Shown one piece after another: positions 1 through 9,724 of a DNA stretch of 64,000 bases. Below the pieces are notes generated by a model. It did not search any database and had not been told where the DNA came from. It worked only from the letters and a program-made list of their open reading frames with translations. The stretch spans positions 4,487,902 to 4,551,901 of the forward strand of contig NC_087076.1 of NCBI RefSeq assembly GCF_026151205.1. The letters run 5' to 3'. Origin of the DNA: Bolinopsis microptera (taxonomy: Eukaryota > Ctenophora > Tentaculata > Lobata > Bolinopsidae). Numbering within the stretch: position 1 is the first letter of the stretch; every line of letters starts with the position of its first letter. The translations under genes were made by a program, and so were the position numbers.

Positions 1-602
1 TCTACTACTACTAGCAATTGTGTCCTTTACCCTCCTACATAATTTGAACATTTCTGTGGCTAACTCATTGAACAACATCTAAATTAAAATGTGTCTGGTA
101 TTAAAAGATTCAGTAAGTTATTTTTTCTTGTACGCTGTACACTGTAGTTAGTAAATGCAAACTTAATTGACGATGTCAATTCATGGTAGCTCGGCGCGGC
201 ACAGTAGCGCATTTCGCCGATCTAGCCGCTGTGAGAAGCCTTGACATACGGAAAATAATATCTCTGATATTTGTGATACGTAACATGTATCAAGAGAAGC
301 CTTATTGAGTGCGCGGCACAGTAACGCATCGCGCTACAAATGCAAACCAAACTTTTTCGATCAGCCGCGCGCTGAACCAGTGTTGTACTAGGTAAAAATT
401 GTGTATATTTTGTTCATTTTTGAGTGTAAATTAATTTATTAATTTATCACAAATTATTTTTTTAATTTAACCACTTATGTGAAATGGTTATTTTGACTTA
501 AAATATTTGAACTAAATATGAATTGATTGTGGGTATAAAATAAAATTTGTTTTACTAAAATTTGTTTTACTAAGTTCGCCCACAGAACCATCGGACATCT
601 TG
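1..602. other. AT-rich intergenic DNA, no gene seen
   Basis: No open frame with recognisable protein similarity is seen. Two short GC-richer stretches (about 190-240 and 305-370) share the words CGGCACAGTA and CGCATC and may be a decayed repeat. The stretch leads into a mariner-type transposase relic, so it may be part of the same decayed element. Confidence 0.4.
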
Positions 603-817
603 GAACACACCACGTGTGACTACTTCCTGTGGGGGTGGGTGAAGGGCCAACTCTATACTACAAGAGATATCCTATTGCAGACATCACGCAGCTAAAGCAC
701 CACCTGATCGACATCATCCATAATATGGACCCAGTGTTTGCTATGAACGCTTGTCGGACTGAAACATCTTTATTGAAATTATTGAATTGTTTTTGTGTGG
801 GAATTTTGATTAGTTGA
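603..817 (+). pseudogene. mariner/Tc1-type transposase C-terminal relic
   Basis: From 603 a frame reads through the block TTCDYFLWGWVKGQLY followed by TTRDIL. This is the C-terminal catalytic-core signature of animal mariner/IS630-type transposases (usual form SPDLTPCDFFLWGxxK). At about 668 the reading shifts to another frame, which continues with a residue run like the family's final helix (DITQLKHHLIDIIHNMDPVF) up to 817. The N-terminal half and the first two catalytic acidic residues are absent, so this is a dead fragment. The matching 3' end of the element lies at 9725-10123, beyond a later retrotransposon insertion. The family assignment rests on this one block. Confidence 0.65.
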
Positions 818-956
818 TTTCATTTATCCTAAAACTTGGTGTTTTCCTGTCTAGCAAAGTCATTATCGGTATCCAATCAATCATGATCAGGTCGTCATCT
901 CCTCAGTATGTTTGGTAAAGCCTAGTGAACCTCATTAATACACGCTAGTGCCTTAC
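818..956. other. mariner relic flank; left target-site duplication of non-LTR element
   Basis: Non-coding continuation of the mariner relic. Its last 14 bases (943-956, CGCTAGTGCCTTAC) recur exactly at 9711-9724 directly after a poly(A) tract. They are the target-site duplication made when the non-LTR element at 957-9710 inserted. Confidence 0.8.
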
Positions 957-1216
957 AGTTCCAAAATACATAATCATGGCGACGATAGTTCAACTTGAAC
1001 CTTTATAGTTTTTACAGGTTCAAGTAACTTTAAGTGTTAGAGCCTCGAATTATTCTGTAAAACCCTCTGGTGTCGAGATTACTCCATCAGATCCCAAATT
1101 CGGATCCACTATTGTTAAGGAGACCCGCATGGCGCATCCAGTAGGGACTGTTGGCGGTAAGCTACAGCTCCTGCTGGTAATCGACTCGGAAAACAGTAGT
1201 AATCCCCGTTTTTGGG

Positions 1217-1980
1217 TTGGAAATGAACACCAGATCGAAAACAGTTCCCCAGCTAGAATCCACTCTTACTGCTCCTATACCCCCTCCTAGAAGCCGTAAA
1301 TCTCTAAATCCCACCTCCCTTAGTGAAAAGCATGCTCTCCCTATCCACATTCACAAAAGAGCACAAGAAATCCAAGCTCCTAACACAGCCATAGATGAGT
1401 TCATAACATCGGAAAGACTGAAATCTAACAGACAACAGATCCTAATATCAGACCACAGCACCCAAGAAGATATCTGTCCAACATGCCACCTCGGTGTTCT
1501 TGCTAAACAAGATGGGCTCCTTTGTGAACAGTGCAATGTTTGGCACCATCCCATTTGTGAGGAAATCAACACCAAAGAATACAAACACCTCCAAGATGAA
1601 AAGTTTGACATTGCATTTGTATGTGGTAACTGTGAAAAACAACGCCTTACTACATCCACTTTACCTCCCCCGGATGCAGTCATCGCATCGATCAACAATG
1701 CAAAATGGGGAGTCCTAAAAGGTTTACAGATAAGGCCAGCTGTAGACTCTATCTACAAGAGGGTAGTCCTTTGGAAGAAGAACATGTTTAAGGTACCGAA
1801 AGGCAAGATAGGAGAGAGTTTTATTGAGGAAGTTGCCAATACCATCAACCTCTTTAACAGTGGCTCTAACCTCGAGAGTGTTGCAATTACTATGACGCTT
1901 ATAATTTTTCCCCTCCTGCTCCAGAAACCCTCCAAATCCTCTAAAGCCAAAGACCATGTAGCACACCTGGAAAGAAGACT
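1217..1980 (+). CDS. N-terminal part of non-LTR ORF: PHD finger domain (split by insertion)
   Basis: This is the first ~255 codons of the non-LTR retrotransposon protein. A C4HC3 PHD-type zinc finger is visible: C87-x2-C90, C103-x2-C106, H111-x2-C114 and C136-x2-C139, with the aromatic in the expected place (VWHH). A basic, proline-rich N-terminus precedes it. PHD fingers in transposon proteins are thought to bind histone tails or other proteins; that role here is inference. The frame stays open across 1980 into the inserted LTR element, ending in LTR-encoded residues at 2026. The codon phase at the AGACT target duplication equals that of the downstream half (6931 on), so the host frame was intact when the LTR element landed. 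The ATG at 1217 is the first in frame with the finger. Confidence 0.8.
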
Positions 1981-2117
1981 TGTTATGTTATGTGCTTGCG
2001 TTATTGTTGGACAAGTCATACACTAGTTTCCCATCAAAACCTGAACAATATATAATTAACCATTTATTCAAATACAATATATATCAACAATATATATCAA
2101 ATATACAATACATAACA
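1981..2117 (-). repeat. 3' LTR of the Mag-like element
   Basis: 137 bp, TGTTATG to CATAACA, identical by eye to 6794-6930. It is AT-rich with tandem ATATATCA words and sits directly after the AGACT target duplication. On the minus strand this is the downstream LTR. Confidence 0.95.
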
Positions 2118-2128
2118 TCTCCCTCTTT
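2118..2128 (-). other. polypurine tract
   Basis: On the minus strand the 11 bases next to the 3' LTR read AAAGAGGGAGA. This is the expected primer site for plus-strand DNA synthesis in an LTR retrotransposon. Confidence 0.75.
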
Positions 2129-2450
2129 GGGAACTAACGAAATAAAGACACGTCACACGCTATGCGCGTGCGCGCGCTATCTCTGCGCAAGTGCCTACGT
2201 CCTTCAACAATTTCACAGGAATAGTGCGTTAGGCGCTCGCGCCTTCCATCTCCTTTCCAAAATCTCTTTGTTCTCACATCTATTCGCACACACAATGTTG
2301 TGGAATCAAAATAATTTAAAATAAATTAAAAATCTGGAAAAACTAAAAACTGAATTTACTTAAAATTGTCTCGTTTAATGGTAATAAATATAAAAACATC
2401 CGTATACTAGATTCTTTAACCGTATCTAACTCTAGACTTATAAAAAGAAA
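2129..2450. other. non-coding tail of the LTR element
   Basis: Sequence between the gag-pol stop and the polypurine tract. It includes a GC-rich patch (2150-2250) with alternating purine-pyrimidine (GCGCGTGCGCGCG) and is otherwise AT-rich. No further gene such as env is visible. Confidence 0.6.
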
Positions 2451-5400
2451 CTATTTGGCAGCCTTCCCCGCTAATCTCTCAGACCGTCTCAACGTTACCG
2501 GCTGAGTATTATGCCTCTCGGCATATAACCTAAGTTTGTACTCCTTAGCTATCGCGGGTGGCATATTAGATTTTGTAACAGGGACAGTAATGGTCTTCTT
2601 TAATTTGGCTGGGGTGCTGCAGGGGTTTGGTTTGGGAGTTTCTGTTTGTGCCTTTGGCGCTAGTATGGGTTTTGGAATCAGTCGGGGGTCACAACTTTTT
2701 GGTACTTCCAGTGGGCTGGGGGTCTGAAGAGTATCGAAGAACTTATCATGAGAAGCCGAGAATCCTCTACCAGTTTTATCCTGGATTACCATGGATCTGT
2801 TTCTCGTGATAACATTTCCAACACTGTTCAGAAGGGTGTATGAGCGAAATTTGCGGTCAACAGACACAACTTTGGCTTGGCGCCAAGTCTTGTCAGATTT
2901 CCCGTCTTTGTAAATCACTATATCACCCGGGTTACACATATCAAAAGATTTAGTAGCATTTCTATTATAATATTGAGCACTTGCTGCTTGTCTATCGAGT
3001 AATAATTTACGGTTTTTGCAGTCTCTCTCAGTTACCAATGAGCTTTGTAAATATGGCAAATTTGTCTTAACATCTCTTCCCATTAATAGATTATGGGGGC
3101 TTCCCAATTGAGGGCTCAATGGAGTCGCTCTATAGTCTAGTAAACACATATTAACATTATCTAAATTACCTTTACATCGTGTAATAATGTTCTTAACGTG
3201 CCCAATAGCTCGTTCAATCTGCCCATTAGATTGACTGTATCGTGCGGAACTAAAACACTTATCGATATCATATTTCTCACAAAACTTCCTCATTACCACC
3301 GACGCGTATATTGGTTCTCTGTCTGAAAAAGCTATATCAGGAATACCAAAACGGGCAAATATAGACTTAAAATGTGAAATAAGTTGGTCAGACGTCGGAT
3401 TTCTAGATAACTCGCTAACTTCTATCCATTTGGTAAAGTAATCTATGACAACTTGATATTTCCGACCCATAACAGTAACAATATCTGCTCCTACTTTCTC
3501 AAATGGTCTCAATGGAACACTATGCGATTTGAGTTCAACTTTCATCGGAAGCTTCCGTGTACTTAGACACTCAGTACATTTGTCGACCATATTGTCGATA
3601 TCTGAATTAATATTTCTCCAATATACTCCCTTTCTAGCTAAAGCTTTACATCTAACACGACCCTGGTGTGTGTCATGCAACTTTCTCAGAATATCATTTT
3701 GCAAAACCTTTGGAATTACAATTCTATCATCAAACAGAACTAAGTCGTCAAAAACTGACAGTTGGTCTTTCATTGACCAATACGGAGTAACATTTGGATC
3801 ACATTGCCGTGTGTCATCTGGCCACCCATTGGTGATATATTCCGTGATTTTAGCTAAACAAGGATCCCTAGCCGTTTCTATTTTAAGTTTATGTTTCATT
3901 TGCATCGAACTCTTTACAGTCTCTACAATCATGTGTACATTAAGATCACATTCTCGCTCTAAAACAGTGTCGTGAGTGGAAATTGGAACTGTGGCACGAC
4001 TAAGGGTGTCTGGTATGACGTGATCTTTACCTGGTTTGTAGGATAGCTTGTAGTCATACTTCTGTAGTCTGAGCAGGAGGCGCTGGCATCTGGCTGGGTT
4101 TGCATGAATTGGTTTCATGGATATCGGAGTCAGAGGCTTGTGGTCTGTATATACCTGCACGTGTTTCCCATACACGTATTGGTTGAACCTCTCTAAGCCA
4201 AATACAACTGATAGTAGCTCCTTTTCAATATTTGCATACCGCTTCTCTGTTTCAGTCAGTGATCTTGAAGCATATGCTACTGGTTTTCCTTGCTGTAAGA
4301 GACAGGCTCCCAAACCAGCTTGGCATGCATCTGTGTGTATCTCAACGGGTTTGGTGACATCATAATGTGCCAGAGCTGTATCATCTGTAAGGTCCTTCTT
4401 GAGATCGTCAAATGCCTTCTGTTGCTCGAAATTCCAGCAGAATACTTTGTCTTTGTGGAGCATGGTCCTCAAGTGGTGTGTCTTTTCACTGAGGTTTGGA
4501 ATATATCGGGCCAGATACGTTACCATGCCCAGGAATCTCTGGATTCCTTTTTTGTCTGCTGGTGCAGGCATCTGAGTTATCGCGACAATCTTCTCTGGGT
4601 CGGGTTTGAGTCCTTCCGGTGTGATAATGTGTCCGATATACTTCACCTCGTCACACAGGAATTTGCACTTCTTTTTGTTCAACCTTATTCCTACTTGGCT
4701 GCATCGTTCTAACACAGCTCCAAGCCTGGCCGTGTGCTCTTCGAAGGTGTTAGAGAATACGAGGATATCATCAAATATTATCAACACGCCTGGGAAACCT
4801 TCGAATTTTTCTGTCATTCTCTTCTGGAATATTTCATTTGCGCTGTTCAGTCCGAAAGGAAGACGAAGGTATCGGTACCTTCCAAATGGAGTGTTGAACG
4901 TGGTCAGCTTGCTGGATTTCTCTTCGAGGGGGAGCTGCCAATATCCACTTTTGAGGTCTAGTTTGCTGAAACATCTTGCATTTGTTATCTTTGATAACGT
5001 TTCTTCTGGGGTAGGCAAATGGTGGTGTTCTCTCATGACCCATCTGTTCAGATCCGTGGGGTCAAGACATATTCTTAGCTTCTCTGGTTGTTTTACAACC
5101 ACCATCGAGTTCACCCAATCTGTGGGTTCGTCAACTTTCGTTATCACTCCAAGCTTCAGCATCCTCTCCAGTTCCTCTTGGACTTCGGTGTGGATCGAGA
5201 AGGCTAGCTTTCTTGCCGCATGTTGAACTGGTTGTGCACCGTCTTTCAACTTGATCTTCGATTTTACGTTTGACAGGCAGCCAATCGTGTCTTCTTTGAA
5301 AACATCTTCGTGATCTTTCATCAGGTCTCGTATCTTATCTTCGTGTTGGGACTTTGTCTTGGGTGTTGCTTCTTTCTTCTCCCTTAGACTTTGTCTACCA

Positions 5401-6794
5401 GAGAGAATATCAACCTGAAATTGATGTGAAGGTCTGTGATGAGGTGTTGTGGGGTTAGTGTGAACTGGATTAGACGAGCTGGTTGTGGTCGGTGGTACAC
5501 TCGCAAACGGGTTAATGAGATTGAGTCTGATCAATGATTCTAAACCTAGAATAGATCTGGCTAGAAATGGTACAACATGAAATTCAGCTCTGTGCTTATT
5601 ACCGTTTATCTCACAATTAAGCAATATAGTACCTAAAGAGGTTATTCCAGTTCCTCCATAAGCTTTTAATCTAATACTAGTATCTCTAATTTTGGGGTTT
5701 GATACAATCGATTTTAACACTACACTAGAGATAACATTGCATTCAGCACCAGTATCAATTTTGCAAAGAGTTTTTCTACCATTTAAAAGAATTTGCTCAG
5801 TCCATTCCCTACATTTGATTTCTTCAACTGCTCGTTGACTTACCGAGATAGCACCAATGTTGAGTTCCGAGGTGTAGATGCTGTCATCTTTGTCGTCTTC
5901 GTTCATCACTGCATCTAGATCTTCTTCGGAAGGGTCGCAAAAATCTTGGTGGATCATGTCGATCTTTCTTTTAGATCTGCAAACCTTGGCGAAATGGTTC
6001 TTCATTCCACATTTTGAACATGTCCGTCGATACGCTGGGCAGTGCTCAGGGTTTCCAAACTGGTGTTGGTTCCCACAATAACCACATTTTCCTTGTGAGT
6101 TTTGCGGTTTGTATCTCTTGTTAACTTGAGGTTTTGATGGTTCGTTTTGAGGTCTGGGTCTTTTCCTCCCGATGGCATTTATGCTGGCGTTAGTTGTAGC
6201 TAGCAGTGTTTGAATCCTCTTGTCTGCCATCTCCTGGGTTTTAACAATTTTGACTGCAGTTTCCAGTGTGAGGTTGTGTTCTCTAAGAAGCCTTGTTTTC
6301 GTGGCTCGGTTAGACACTCCTACTACGATCCTGTCTCTGATGAGGCTCTCTGATATGTCCTCTGCTTCAAGTTTGATCTTTTTCTTCTCTCCACCTTCTA
6401 GATCGATTTCTATTTCTCTTGGCGGGATCGTGTAGTTGCATTTCTTAACCTGCATTCGAAGCCTCATTTGAAATGCTTCAATGGTTTCCTCTTCTTCCTG
6501 GTCCATTGTGTTAAAAATGTGTCTTTCTACCGTCTCGTTTGCAGTATGTCTAAATTTATTGATGATCTCGACCTTGATCAACTTGTATGAAGCTTTCGCT
6601 TCATTGCTTAGGCTTGATACAAATTTTTTTACGGCTCCCCCACACAGCTGCATCAAAATGGCTTTCTTTCGCCTGTCGTCTATTTCCCCAAAATTTGCAA
6701 GCATTGAGTCTTCAAATTCTTCTACCCACTGGTCGAAAGGCTGGTCATTTTCATACTGGGTACATTCGAAAAATCCTCTAACTCCTGACACCAT
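2451..6794 (-). CDS. gag-pol: gag-pol polyprotein of Ty3/gypsy Mag-like element
   Basis: One uninterrupted frame of 1,447 residues. Gag spans about 1-235, followed by two zinc knuckles (C237-C251 and C259-C272). The aspartic protease has DTG at 347-349. Reverse transcriptase has motif A D613 and the catalytic pair in a FDD box at 674-676, where most family members have YxDD. RNase H has D822, E859 and D884. Integrase has an HHCC finger (H1040, H1043, C1073, C1076) and a D1104, D1158, E1194 triad with the canonical 35-residue second spacing. No chromodomain or env is seen. The ATG overlaps the last base of the upstream LTR and the primer-binding site, so there is essentially no leader, an arrangement known in Mag/SURL-like elements. 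The block after D1158 departs from the usual DNGPQF. Gag and pol are fused in one frame without a frameshift. Confidence 0.95.
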   Translation of the reverse strand: MVSGVRGFFECTQYENDQPFDQWVEEFEDSMLANFGEIDDRRKKAILMQLCGGAVKKFVSSLSNEAKASYKLIKVEIINKFRHTANETVERHIFNTMDQEEEETIEAFQMRLRMQVKKCNYTIPPREIEIDLEGGEKKKIKLEAEDISESLIRDRIVVGVSNRATKTRLLREHNLTLETAVKIVKTQEMADKRIQTLLATTNASINAIGRKRPRPQNEPSKPQVNKRYKPQNSQGKCGYCGNQHQFGNPEHCPAYRRTCSKCGMKNHFAKVCRSKRKIDMIHQDFCDPSEEDLDAVMNEDDKDDSIYTSELNIGAISVSQRAVEEIKCREWTEQILLNGRKTLCKIDTGAECNVISSVVLKSIVSNPKIRDTSIRLKAYGGTGITSLGTILLNCEINGNKHRAEFHVVPFLARSILGLESLIRLNLINPFASVPPTTTSSSNPVHTNPTTPHHRPSHQFQVDILSGRQSLREKKEATPKTKSQHEDKIRDLMKDHEDVFKEDTIGCLSNVKSKIKLKDGAQPVQHAARKLAFSIHTEVQEELERMLKLGVITKVDEPTDWVNSMVVVKQPEKLRICLDPTDLNRWVMREHHHLPTPEETLSKITNARCFSKLDLKSGYWQLPLEEKSSKLTTFNTPFGRYRYLRLPFGLNSANEIFQKRMTEKFEGFPGVLIIFDDILVFSNTFEEHTARLGAVLERCSQVGIRLNKKKCKFLCDEVKYIGHIITPEGLKPDPEKIVAITQMPAPADKKGIQRFLGMVTYLARYIPNLSEKTHHLRTMLHKDKVFCWNFEQQKAFDDLKKDLTDDTALAHYDVTKPVEIHTDACQAGLGACLLQQGKPVAYASRSLTETEKRYANIEKELLSVVFGLERFNQYVYGKHVQVYTDHKPLTPISMKPIHANPARCQRLLLRLQKYDYKLSYKPGKDHVIPDTLSRATVPISTHDTVLERECDLNVHMIVETVKSSMQMKHKLKIETARDPCLAKITEYITNGWPDDTRQCDPNVTPYWSMKDQLSVFDDLVLFDDRIVIPKVLQNDILRKLHDTHQGRVRCKALARKGVYWRNINSDIDNMVDKCTECLSTRKLPMKVELKSHSVPLRPFEKVGADIVTVMGRKYQVVIDYFTKWIEVSELSRNPTSDQLISHFKSIFARFGIPDIAFSDREPIYASVVMRKFCEKYDIDKCFSSARYSQSNGQIERAIGHVKNIITRCKGNLDNVNMCLLDYRATPLSPQLGSPHNLLMGRDVKTNLPYLQSSLVTERDCKNRKLLLDRQAASAQYYNRNATKSFDMCNPGDIVIYKDGKSDKTWRQAKVVSVDRKFRSYTLLNSVGNVITRNRSMVIQDKTGRGFSASHDKFFDTLQTPSPLEVPKSCDPRLIPKPILAPKAQTETPKPNPCSTPAKLKKTITVPVTKSNMPPAIAKEYKLRLYAERHNTQPVTLRRSERLAGKAAK
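6776..6793 (-). other. primer-binding site (tRNA-Leu type)
   Basis: On the minus strand, directly after the 5' LTR, the sequence is TGGTGTCAGGAGTT. TGGTGTCAG is the start of the tRNA-Leu-type primer site reported for Steamer- and Mag-like elements in marine invertebrates, recalled here rather than searched. It overlaps the first codons of gag. Confidence 0.65.
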
Positions 6795-6930
6795 GTTATG
6801 TTATGTGCTTGCGTTATTGTTGGACAAGTCATACACTAGTTTCCCATCAAAACCTGAACAATATATAATTAACCATTTATTCAAATACAATATATATCAA
6901 CAATATATATCAAATATACAATACATAACA
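6794..6930 (-). repeat. 5' LTR of the Mag-like element
   Basis: 137 bp, identical by eye to 1981-2117. It is followed on the plus strand by AGACT at 6931-6935, the target duplication. Confidence 0.95.
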
Positions 6931-6935
6931 AGACT

Positions 6936-9498
6936 CCAACTATGGAAAGATGGCGAAATAGAGAAACTCGCTAGGGAATGTAAATCAATACAAGACCGCC
7001 TACTCAAATCTAAGTACAGCCCAGGACATCACAACAAAGTCTTTACACGACTCATGTTACTAGGAAAAGTCTCCGCAGCCTTAAGATGGAATGGGAGCCA
7101 GAGAAGTGAACTCCTGGACACAACCCCTACTGTCATACAGGAACTCATAAAGAAACACCCCGAAAGCAGCCCACCACTCGAATCTAGTCTGATGAAGGGA
7201 CCCATTGAAGAAGTAGACAACGTCATATTTGATTCCATTGATTCCAGCAGAATTGAAAAGGTTGCAAGACACCTCGGCGGATCTGGTGGGCCCTCAGGAA
7301 CTGATGCAGAGACATGGCAGCATATTCTCTGCTCTAAACAGTTTAAGAAAAAGCCTGAACTTCTAAAAGAAGCAGTCGCAGTTTTGGCCAGAAAGCTGTG
7401 TTGCCAAAAGATACAGCCCGACCACCTGAAAACATACATAGCAGGTCGCCTCATCCCCCTTGATAAAGACCCAGGGGTTAGACCCATTGGGATTGGTGAA
7501 GTCCTTCGAAGAATAGTCGGAAAAGCAGTGATGACCACATTGAAACAGGACATTATCATGAACACAGCACCCATGCAACTGTGTGGTGGCTTACAAGGAG
7601 GAGTGGAAGCGGCCATTCATGCAGTCAGAAAGATCTTTGAAGAGGAATCCACAGAAGCGATCCTGCTTGTTGATGCTGAAAACGCCTTCAATGCATTAAA
7701 TCGCAACACAGCCCTTAGGAATCTTCGATACACCTGTCCAGAGTTATTCACTTACATCCTAAATACATACAGACAAGAAGCTAACCTATTCATTGCCAAC
7801 AGTGATGACCACTTACAATCTGAGGAAGGAACTACACAGGGAGATACCTGTGCACTCGGATGGTATGCACTGAGCCTAATGCCTCTGCTCAGAGAAGTCC
7901 AGGTTAAACAGACAGAACCTGAAACAGAACTAGAATCAGACAGAGAACTCAACACTTATCCCAAACAAGTTTGGTATGCTGACGACTCTGCAGCAGGGGG
8001 TAAACTTGATCAACTCACGAAATGGTGGGAGGACCTTAAAGATCATGGTCCCATGTATGGGTATTACCCAAAACCCAGCAAGACATGGTTGATAGTGAAA
8101 CCAGAGCATGCAACCAAAGCTAAGGAACTCTTTCCAGATGTTCAGATCACTACCAAAGGCCACCGTTATCTTGGGTCATATATTGGATCAGAAGAAGGGG
8201 TAAAAGAGTTCATACTAAAGGAGACCGAAAGTTGGAAAGCAGACATTCTCGGACTCGTCGAAATAGCTGCAAACGAACCCCAGCTAGCCTACTCCGCTTT
8301 CATCTACGGAACCTCCAAAAGATGGAATTTTGTTTGCCGTACAACCCCAGGGATTTCCGACCATCTGAAACTCTTGGAATATTGTGTCAAGGAAGACTTT
8401 ATACCAGCCATTATGGGCAAAAGGTTTGTGCCTGATCAAATCAGAAAAATAGCTTCACTTCCTGCAAGAATGGGCGGGCTGAGCATTCCAGACTGCACAT
8501 CAACAGCAGAGATGGAGTACACTAACTCAGTAAATGCTACAAAACAGCTCACAGAAGCAGTTTTTCAACAGCTTACTACTTTCCAACTAAACGGAGAACT
8601 GCAGCATGACATCATAAGTGAAGTAAAGAAGCGTAAGGAAGAGCTTTACAAACACCAACGAGAAACTATTACGAATGAGGTATCCCCATCAACACAAAGG
8701 CAATTAGAACTCCTTAGTGAAAAAGGAGCATCCATTTGGTTATCCACACTCCCTCTAAAAGCATGTGGGTACGTCCTTAACAAACAAGAATTCTTTGATG
8801 CCCTCTCACTCAGATATAATCTTACACTGTCTACAGCTAACAGAAGTCCCCTATGTGTATGTGGAAATCAAAATCATATCAACCATACTCTAACCTGCAA
8901 AATCGGAGGCTACGTTTCACTTAGACACAATTCACTAAGAGATACAATAGCTGAACTCCTAACCACTGTTTGCAAAGACGTTGAAACAGAACCCCAGCTT
9001 CTCTCCGTTCCTCACACACTTGAACTATCTAATGGAACAAATAGACAGGATGGTGCAAGACTGGACATCAGTGCGAGATCGTTTTGGTCGCCGCTAGACA
9101 GGGCATTCACAGATGTAAGGGTACTTCACCCTCAAGCCCAGTCCAACAGTGACAAGAGCATCTCGCAGATGTACCAATCTCACGAGAAAAGCAAAAAACG
9201 TGAGTACAATGACAGAGTCCTCAATGTCGAAAAGGCTACCTTCACGCCACTGGTGTTCAGTACTACAGGAGGAATGGCAACTGAGGCTTCACAGTTCCTA
9301 AAACATCTCGCTGAAAAGATCAGCCTAAAGAAAGGCCAACGGTATTGTGATGTGATGTCATTTGTCAGACGCAGACTGCGTTTTGATCTACTCAGAACCT
9401 GTATAATCTCTATCAGGGGGTACAGAGGTACCAGAACCCTTCCACCCACGGCAATAAGTGATTTGGACCTTAACCTGATCAACACTCTTAAACCCTAA
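6936..9498 (+). CDS. C-terminal part of non-LTR ORF: reverse transcriptase and RLE-like endonuclease
   Basis: This is the continuation of the PHD-bearing protein. An open frame extends upstream to 6481, but that part is antisense gag and LTR. RT motifs are: the RPIGIGEVLRR block near 7485; motif A LLVDAENAFNAL (7666-7695); motif B GTTQGDTCALGW (7828-7863); and motif C YADD (7975-7986). After the thumb come a zinc knuckle C-x-C-x7-H-x4-C (8856-8899) and a C-terminal block with RLDIS, FTDVRV, VEKATFTPLVFSTTGGM and RRRLRFDLLR (9058-9390). The conserved acidic residues and lysine in that block look like a PD-(D/E)xK restriction-like endonuclease. It ends at 9498 with no internal stop. Separated from its N-terminus by the LTR insertion, the copy is probably inactive. 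A close relative of R2/R4-type RT is likely but the clade is not settled. Confidence 0.8.
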
Positions 9499-9710
9499 AA
9501 GGTCATGGAGTGCTTGTTGGATGGGGGTCTTAACTGCTTTTTGTTGTGATGTGATTTAGTGGATTTTATATATATTTATTACAAAGGGTTTTATTTTTAC
9601 CTCAGTTTTTAAATTTGTAACATTTTTACAGAATTTTTATATAGGGTCATTGCTATATTATGTGTATATTGTTTGAATATTTTATTTTTATTTAAAAAAA
9701 AAAAAAAAAA
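9499..9710 (+). other. 3' UTR and poly(A) tail of the non-LTR element
   Basis: AT-rich 3' UTR ending in 17 A residues at 9694-9710. The exact target duplication CGCTAGTGCCTTAC follows at 9711-9724. Confidence 0.85.
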
Positions 9711-9724
9711 CGCTAGTGCCTTAC

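Larger units (their letters stand above)
1981..6930 (-). mobile_element. complete young Ty3/gypsy (Mag-like) LTR retrotransposon
   Basis: This 4,950-bp element lies on the minus strand, inserted in the coding frame of the non-LTR element. Two LTRs of 137 bp (1981-2117 and 6794-6930) begin TGTTATG and end CATAACA and show no difference by eye. A 5-bp target duplication, AGACT, flanks it (1976-1980 and 6931-6935). Next to the upstream LTR is a primer-binding site, and next to the downstream LTR is a purine-rich tract. Its single long frame encodes gag-pol with all catalytic motifs. Identical LTRs plus an open frame indicate very recent insertion and possible activity. Domain order (RT-RNaseH before integrase) places it in Ty3/gypsy. 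The very short LTR and PBS type suggest the Mag/C clade. Confidence 0.95.
957..9710 (+). mobile_element. non-LTR retrotransposon with PHD finger, RT and RLE-like endonuclease
   Basis: The element runs from 957 to a 17-A tail at 9694-9710 and is bounded by an exact 14-bp direct repeat (943-956 and 9711-9724), as expected of target-primed reverse transcription. Without the nested LTR element it is about 3.8 kb. It has a ~260-bp 5' leader, one long coding frame (1217-1980, continued 6936-9498) and a ~200-bp AT-rich 3' UTR. The frame encodes a PHD finger, a reverse transcriptase, a CCHC-like zinc knuckle and a C-terminal domain resembling the restriction-like endonuclease of R2/R4/NeSL-type elements. 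No AP endonuclease is seen. The clade is unresolved. It sits inside an older mariner relic. Confidence 0.85.

Noticed and set aside
2536-5226. Plus-strand frames opposite gag-pol (for example 206 codons at 4606)
   Set aside because: Antisense shadows of the intact gag-pol frame.
6481-6935. Upstream 150 codons of the long RT-bearing frame
   Set aside because: This part is antisense gag and LTR sequence of the inserted element; the real coding sequence of the non-LTR element resumes at 6936.
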